Assembly (NCBI GenBank): GCA_002084425.1 | Contig: NBLN01000012.1 | Span: forward strand, 1 to 57,997 | Source of the DNA: Desulfobacteraceae bacterium 4572_130 | Lineage (GTDB): Bacteria > Desulfobacterota > Desulfobacteria > Desulfobacterales > Desulfobacteraceae | Direction: 5' to 3' | DNA length: 57,997 nt | Shown here: positions 54,251 to 57,997 of the stretch, in pieces | Layout of the letters: each line of letters begins with the position of its first letter | Numbering within the stretch: position 1 is the stretch's first letter | Translations under genes and position numbers: made by a program | Notes under the pieces: generated by a model | The model's database searches: none | What the model was told of the DNA's origin: nothing | What the model saw: the letters and a program-made list of their open reading frames with translations, nothing else

Positions 54251-55469
54251 TAGTCTTTATTCTATCTAGAATACTTGGATGTGAATAATTTAAAAACACA
54301 TAAAAATCATGGGGAAATAAATTTGATAGATTATGTGCAGAAAGTTTTTTTAATGCATTTATTATATCTTTTTTATTTTCTATTGTCTGCACTGCAAATT
54401 TATCAGCTTCATATTCATCTTTTCTGGAAATAATTTTCATTATTATGGATATAAAAAAATCTATTGAAGAATAAATTATACTGAAAAATATTAATCCTGC
54501 ATAAATTGATTTTTGTTCCATAAAAAAAGCATCAAAAAGCCCTTGATAGGAAATAAATAAAGACATTAGAAAAAATATCAATCCCATTTGAAAAATTCCA
54601 ATGACAAGTCTTTTTAAAATATGCTTTTTTTTGAAATGTCCCATTTCATGGGCAAGAATTGCAACAAGTTCGCCAATAGTATGTTTTTTTATCAAAGTAT
54701 CAAACAGAACTATTCTTTTATTTTTTCCAAAACCCACAAAAAAAGCATTTGATTTTGTACTTCTTTTAGATCCATCCATTACAAAAATATTATCTAAAGA
54801 GAAATTAATTGATTTTGCATATTTAATTATGGAATTACGTAAATCACTATTTTCAAGTGGTGTAAATTTATTAAAAATGGGAAGTATCCAGTTAGGAACA
54901 ATATATTGAACAGCAAAGAAAAATATTGTTGAACCAAGCCAGCACATAAGCCATGCTTGATTTCCTGCATATTCAAAAAAACAGAGTATTCCACCAAGAA
55001 AGATTACCCCTAGTATACCTGAAATTACAAAACTTTTAATTAAATCAACAGCAAAAAGAAAAGGCGTTGTTTTGTTAAACCCAAACTTTTGTTCAATAAT
55101 AAAGGTTGAATAAATAACTAAAGGAAGACAGATAATTGTTTTTAATAAAACAAGTATTCCAATGTATAAAATTCCAGTTGAAATATTTCCAAAATTCCAG
55201 GCTCTGACAAGATTATCAAGAAAAGGAAAACCCTTTAAAAACCAAAAACCAAGAAATAATATAATATCAAAAATTGATGATATAACACCAAATTTAGTAT
55301 ATGCTTTTAAATATTTCTGAGATTTTTTATATTGGTCATGGTTGTAAATTCCAGTAAATTCTTTAGGTACAGTTTTTTTCATGTTTTTTAAATTTAAAAA
55401 ATTTGCAAATACATTAATGGAAAAATCAATGATAAGAGTAGATAAAATAATTAAGATTATAATATACAT
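54237..55469 (-). CDS. M48-family metallopeptidase, Ste24/CAAX prenyl protease-like
   Basis: Integral membrane zinc protease of 410 residues. The N-terminal peptidase_M48_N part has several membrane segments. The zinc site is VAILAHEMGHFKKKH (HExxH), with the third ligand Glu in RKDEYEADKFAV. SNAFFVGFGKNKRIVLFDTL is the characteristic substrate-groove block. The C-terminus ends YSHPSILDRIKTIRTF. Full length for the Ste24 group. Bacterial members take part in membrane protein quality control; the natural substrate is unknown. Confidence 0.92.
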   Translation of the reverse strand: MYIIILIILSTLIIDFSINVFANFLNLKNMKKTVPKEFTGIYNHDQYKKSQKYLKAYTKFGVISSIFDIILFLGFWFLKGFPFLDNLVRAWNFGNISTGILYIGILVLLKTIICLPLVIYSTFIIEQKFGFNKTTPFLFAVDLIKSFVISGILGVIFLGGILCFFEYAGNQAWLMCWLGSTIFFFAVQYIVPNWILPIFNKFTPLENSDLRNSIIKYAKSINFSLDNIFVMDGSKRSTKSNAFFVGFGKNKRIVLFDTLIKKHTIGELVAILAHEMGHFKKKHILKRLVIGIFQMGLIFFLMSLFISYQGLFDAFFMEQKSIYAGLIFFSIIYSSIDFFISIIMKIISRKDEYEADKFAVQTIENKKDIINALKKLSAHNLSNLFPHDFYVFLNYSHPSILDRIKTIRTF

Positions 55470-55675
55470 AAAGCTCCTGAATTAATATTAATGCTAAGGG
55501 ATTATAATTAAACTAGAATCTAGAAAAAACATGAAAATATTAGTTTATTGTTTGCATGTCTATGCTAAAGCAATCTCAGGTGATTATTTTCATGTCCATG
55601 TTTGACAGACAGTGTAATTTTTTTAAAAATACTTTTTTGAGCTTTGGGTTTCATATAAGCTTTTGTTCTTATTTT

Positions 55676-55754
55676 CATGCTCCAGCATTTTGTTCTCATC
55701 TCCATGCTCCAGCATTTTGTTCTCATCTCCATGCTCCAGCGTGGAGATGAGAAC
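55676..55754. repeat. 27-bp tandem repeat ending in a long hairpin
   Basis: CATGCTCCAGCATTTTGTTC plus TCATCTC repeats at 55676, 55703 and (partial) 55730. The third copy turns into an inverted end: GTTCTCATCTCCA (55719-55731) is perfectly complementary to TGGAGATGAGAAC (55742-55754), with TGCTCCAGCG as loop. No spacers of unique sequence separate the units, so it is not a CRISPR. Similar CTCCAGCG-loop hairpins are common intergenic repeats in other bacterial genomes. Confidence 0.8.
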
Positions 55755-55820
55755 AATTTATCATTAACCATTAAAAATCATCTTGAAACTTAAACCTATT
55801 TTACATAAACTAATTAAATT

Positions 55821-56621
55821 ATGAGTTATATATTTAATTTTAAAGATGCTTTATCCTATGATGAATGGTTTAAAAAGGCAAATAACAAATATGCCTTTGA
55901 ACTGGAAACTAAACTGTTCCTTAACATGCTTTGTCCTGCCCCCAATCAACGACTTTTAGACATTGGATGCGGCACAGGAAACAGCCTTAAATATCTGCTG
56001 GACCATAATTTACAGCTTACCGGCATTGATCCTTCCCCTTATATGCTTGATATTGCTAGAAAAAAATTAAAAAATAAAGTTGACCTTTACAGGGGGTTTG
56101 CAGAAGATCTTCCTTTTGATGATAATTCCTTTGAATATGCAACTCTTATGACAAGTCTTGAATTTACACAAATGCCTGCCAAGGCAATTGAAGAAGCATG
56201 CAGAGTTGCCAAAGACAAAGTATTTATAGGTGTTTTAAATAAATATGCTCCCATGAATTTTATGAGAAAAATTAAAAGTTTTTTTATTTCAAACACATTT
56301 GCTAAAGCACGGCTTTTCAGTATCTGGGAATTAAAACAAATTCAATTTGCAATACTTGGAAATGTTCCAATTTCATGGAGAACAACTTATCAATTCCCAT
56401 TTGTCAGGGGAAAAATTGGTTGTTATATTGAAAATCTTTTTCTTATACAAAAATCTCCTTTTGGAACCATGATAGGAATGAGCATAACTCCTGTTCCAAA
56501 ATTTAAAACAAAACCTCTTTCCCTAAGAATAAAAACAAAACCTCGTTATAAACCTGCCACAGGACTTGCCATTAATGTTGATACAATTATAAAAAATAGT
56601 AATATTACAAAAGATAAATAA
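55821..56621 (+). CDS. Class I SAM-dependent methyltransferase
   Basis: 266 residues, Methyltransf_11 type. SAM-binding motif LLDIGCGTGNSLKYLLDHNL (about residues 45-64), acidic loop TGIDPSPYMLDIARKKL, then YRGFAEDLPFDDNSFEYATL, the typical order of motifs I-III. The C-terminal part is longer than the minimal family and rich in basic residues (PLSLRIKTKPRYKPATG). It is convergently arranged with the M48 gene at the other side of the repeats and precedes amrS. Substrate unknown. Confidence 0.85.
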   Translation: MSYIFNFKDALSYDEWFKKANNKYAFELETKLFLNMLCPAPNQRLLDIGCGTGNSLKYLLDHNLQLTGIDPSPYMLDIARKKLKNKVDLYRGFAEDLPFDDNSFEYATLMTSLEFTQMPAKAIEEACRVAKDKVFIGVLNKYAPMNFMRKIKSFFISNTFAKARLFSIWELKQIQFAILGNVPISWRTTYQFPFVRGKIGCYIENLFLIQKSPFGTMIGMSITPVPKFKTKPLSLRIKTKPRYKPATGLAINVDTIIKNSNITKDK

Positions 56622-56853
56622 CTTATCAGTATAAAAATTTTATTATGTATTAAATTAATCTGAACTTTTTATTTTATATTTTAACTAGAAAAACATAAAA
56701 TTGTACAAAAGGGACTTTATATTTTTTCGTGCTTTTGTGTTCATTTTTTTAATCACAAAAATATTTGTTTTGTATTTTTTTGTGTTATTTCGTGTATTTC
56801 ATGGTTGTAGTTTATAATTTAAAATAAATCATATATGAATTAACAGGAAAATA
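56622..56853. repeat. Intergenic region with CACGAAA-type repeat
   Basis: The segment 56715-56820, read on the minus strand, contains AACTACAACCATGAAATACA and CACGAAATAACACAAAAAAA and ends CACGAAAAAATATAAAGTCC, matching the element at 13454-13502. It probably forms no single hairpin. No gene seen. Confidence 0.45.
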
Positions 56854-57861
56854 ATGGAAACTCTTATTTACAAAAAATTAGATGATAATAAAGTAAAATG
56901 TGAAATGTGCAATCATTTTTGCGTAATTAAAAATAAAAAATCAGGAATCTGCAATGTTCGGGAAAATCAGCAGGGTATTCTTAAATCCCTTGTATATGAC
57001 AAAATTATTGCAAAAAATATTGATCCTATAGAAAAAAAGCCTGTTTTTCATTTAAAACCCGGGTCCTTATCCTATTCTGTTGCAACTGTTGGATGCAATT
57101 TTAAATGCTTATTTTGCCAGAATTTTAATATTGCACAAATGCCTTTAAATAATAAGCATATTCCGGGCTTTAAAATGACTCCCAAAGAAATTGTAAATCA
57201 GGCGGTAAAAGAAAACTGCAAATCAATATCATTTACTTATACAGAACCTACAATTTATTTTGAGCTTGCCCTTGAAACAGCTAAACTTGCCAAAGACAAG
57301 GGGCTTTTTAATATATTTGTTACAAATGGTTATATGTCATCCAAAGCCCTTAAAAAAATCGCTCCTTTTCTTGATGCAGCAAATGTTGATTTAAAAGCAT
57401 TTAATGAAAAATTTTACAAAGAACAGTGCAAAGCAAAACTTGAACCTGTAAAGGAAAATTTAAAATTAATGAAATCTTTAAAAATCCTTGTAGAAATAAC
57501 AACTCTGCTTATTCCAGGATTAAATGATGACATTAATGAAATTAAAGCTATGGCAGATTTTATTGCAAAATCACTTGGAAAAAAAACTCCATGGCATATC
57601 AGCAGATTTTATCCTTGTTATAAATCAAGTCAAATTAATCCAACTCCAGTTAAAACTCTAAAACAAGCTTATAAAATAGGTAAAGATGCAGGACTTAGAT
57701 ATGTTTATACAGGCAATGTTGCAGGTCTTGAATCTGAAAATACATTTTGTCATTTTTGTAATAAAATTATTGTTAAAAGATATTCCTATGATGTGGAAAA
57801 TTTTATTACAAAAAAAGGGGAGTGTCCTTATTGTAATACAAAGGTTTATGGGATTTTTTGA
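56854..57861 (+). CDS. amrS: AmmeMemoRadiSam system radical SAM enzyme
   Basis: 335 residues. Radical SAM cluster motif CNFKCLFC within VATVGCNFKCLFCQNFNIAQ, preceded by KCEMCNHFCVIKNKKSGICNVR (extra Cys) and IDPIEKKPVFHLKPGSLSYS. Further family blocks: SFTYTEPTIYFELALETAKL, FVTNGYMSSKAL, DAANVDLKAFNEKFY, LLIPGLNDDINEI and WHISRFYP. The C-terminus carries a CHFCN/CPYCN pair, probably a zinc ribbon. Partner Memo and AMMECR1 genes are not within the window. The chemical reaction of the system is not established. Confidence 0.93.
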   Translation: METLIYKKLDDNKVKCEMCNHFCVIKNKKSGICNVRENQQGILKSLVYDKIIAKNIDPIEKKPVFHLKPGSLSYSVATVGCNFKCLFCQNFNIAQMPLNNKHIPGFKMTPKEIVNQAVKENCKSISFTYTEPTIYFELALETAKLAKDKGLFNIFVTNGYMSSKALKKIAPFLDAANVDLKAFNEKFYKEQCKAKLEPVKENLKLMKSLKILVEITTLLIPGLNDDINEIKAMADFIAKSLGKKTPWHISRFYPCYKSSQINPTPVKTLKQAYKIGKDAGLRYVYTGNVAGLESENTFCHFCNKIIVKRYSYDVENFITKKGECPYCNTKVYGIF

Positions 57862-57997
57862 TGGATGGGGTTGTAATTTTTTTTTATCTTTTTAGGTTCA
57901 AGACAACTTGAGCGGTTTTTTTCTAAATATTTTTAACAAAATTTTGTGTTCTATTATTAAATTTAAATTCACATTCTTTTAAATGCAAATAAAAAGT
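57862..57997. other. Window edge, no gene seen
   Basis: GATGGATGGGGTTGTAATTT directly after the amrS stop resembles an end of the GATGG repeat family. The rest is AT-rich without an open frame that continues to the border. Confidence 0.4.

Noticed and set aside
55676-55754. CRISPR-like array
   Set aside because: Units are directly adjacent without unique spacers, there are fewer than three full units, and no cas genes are near.

Overview
The window is a chromosomal piece from a very AT-rich, strictly anaerobic bacterium, most likely a sulfate-reducing Desulfobacterota of the Desulfobacteraceae type. I infer this from the gene content: a Wood-Ljungdahl methylene-tetrahydrofolate reductase/heterodisulfide reductase operon with an HdrA-GltD-HdrA fusion, two genes that read through in-frame TGA as selenocysteine, a D-lactate oxidation module, an AmmeMemoRadiSam radical SAM enzyme, and deltaproteobacterial housekeeping order (ispE-tRNA-Gln-prs-rplY-pth and rimP-nusA-infB-rbfA-truB-rpsO-pnp). 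No 16S rRNA gene is present, so this placement is not proven.

Layout. Positions 1-1798 are a gene graveyard: a decayed methyltransferase, a possible helix-turn-helix fragment and the 3' end of a Dam-type DNA methylase. Positions 1799-5539 hold a lactate module: FAD-linked dehydrogenase, a broken Fe-S/MvhD-like partner and a LarA-family racemase. Positions 5631-12270 carry a possible lipoprotein, a methyltransferase, ftsK, RNase J, a small hypothetical and a hemerythrin-like protein that lacks part of its metal site. Positions 12909-19038 run cobO, ileS, lspA, lgt and holA. Positions 19328-24466 hold upp, a Rep/UvrD helicase, a phosphohexomutase and uppP. Positions 24739-31631 hold a radical SAM protein, a DUF1844 protein, ispE, tRNA-Gln, prs, rplY, pth, carD and a phosphopantetheinyl transferase that lacks an ATG/GTG/TTG start. 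Positions 31873-33240 are a DHH-CBS protein. Positions 33307-33875 look like an orphan integron gene cassette, visibly richer in G+C than its surroundings. Positions 33893-43401 (minus strand) are a metallo-hydrolase and the translation/RNA operon, headed by tRNA-Gly. Positions 43604-53311 (minus strand) are the energy-metabolism operon. Positions 53626-57861 hold ftsB, a TPR-like protein, an M48 protease, a methyltransferase and amrS.

How the genes fit together. The central system is the minus-strand operon from 53311 to 43604: a HTH-receiver regulator, a MetF-like protein, a selenocysteine HdrC-HdrB-type fusion, an HdrA-GltD-HdrA flavoprotein, a selenocysteine MvhD, MetV and MetF. By analogy with MetFV-HdrABC-MvhD complexes of acetogens and sulfate reducers, it probably couples methylene-tetrahydrofolate chemistry to flavin-based electron bifurcation or confurcation with NAD(P)H and ferredoxin. 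Two MITE-like elements sit in this operon, one on each side of mvhD. The lactate module could feed electrons and carbon into the same pathway.

Two general features stand out. First, intergenic regions are full of small repeats: a family with GATGG-type ends, a family with a CTGCC/GGCAG hairpin, and short TIR elements. Second, several genes that ought to be intact carry frameshifts: infB has one extra base, while nusA, the Fe-S protein and the 5'-end methyltransferase have internal deletions with a frame change. The infB case suggests that some of this could be sequence or assembly error rather than biology.
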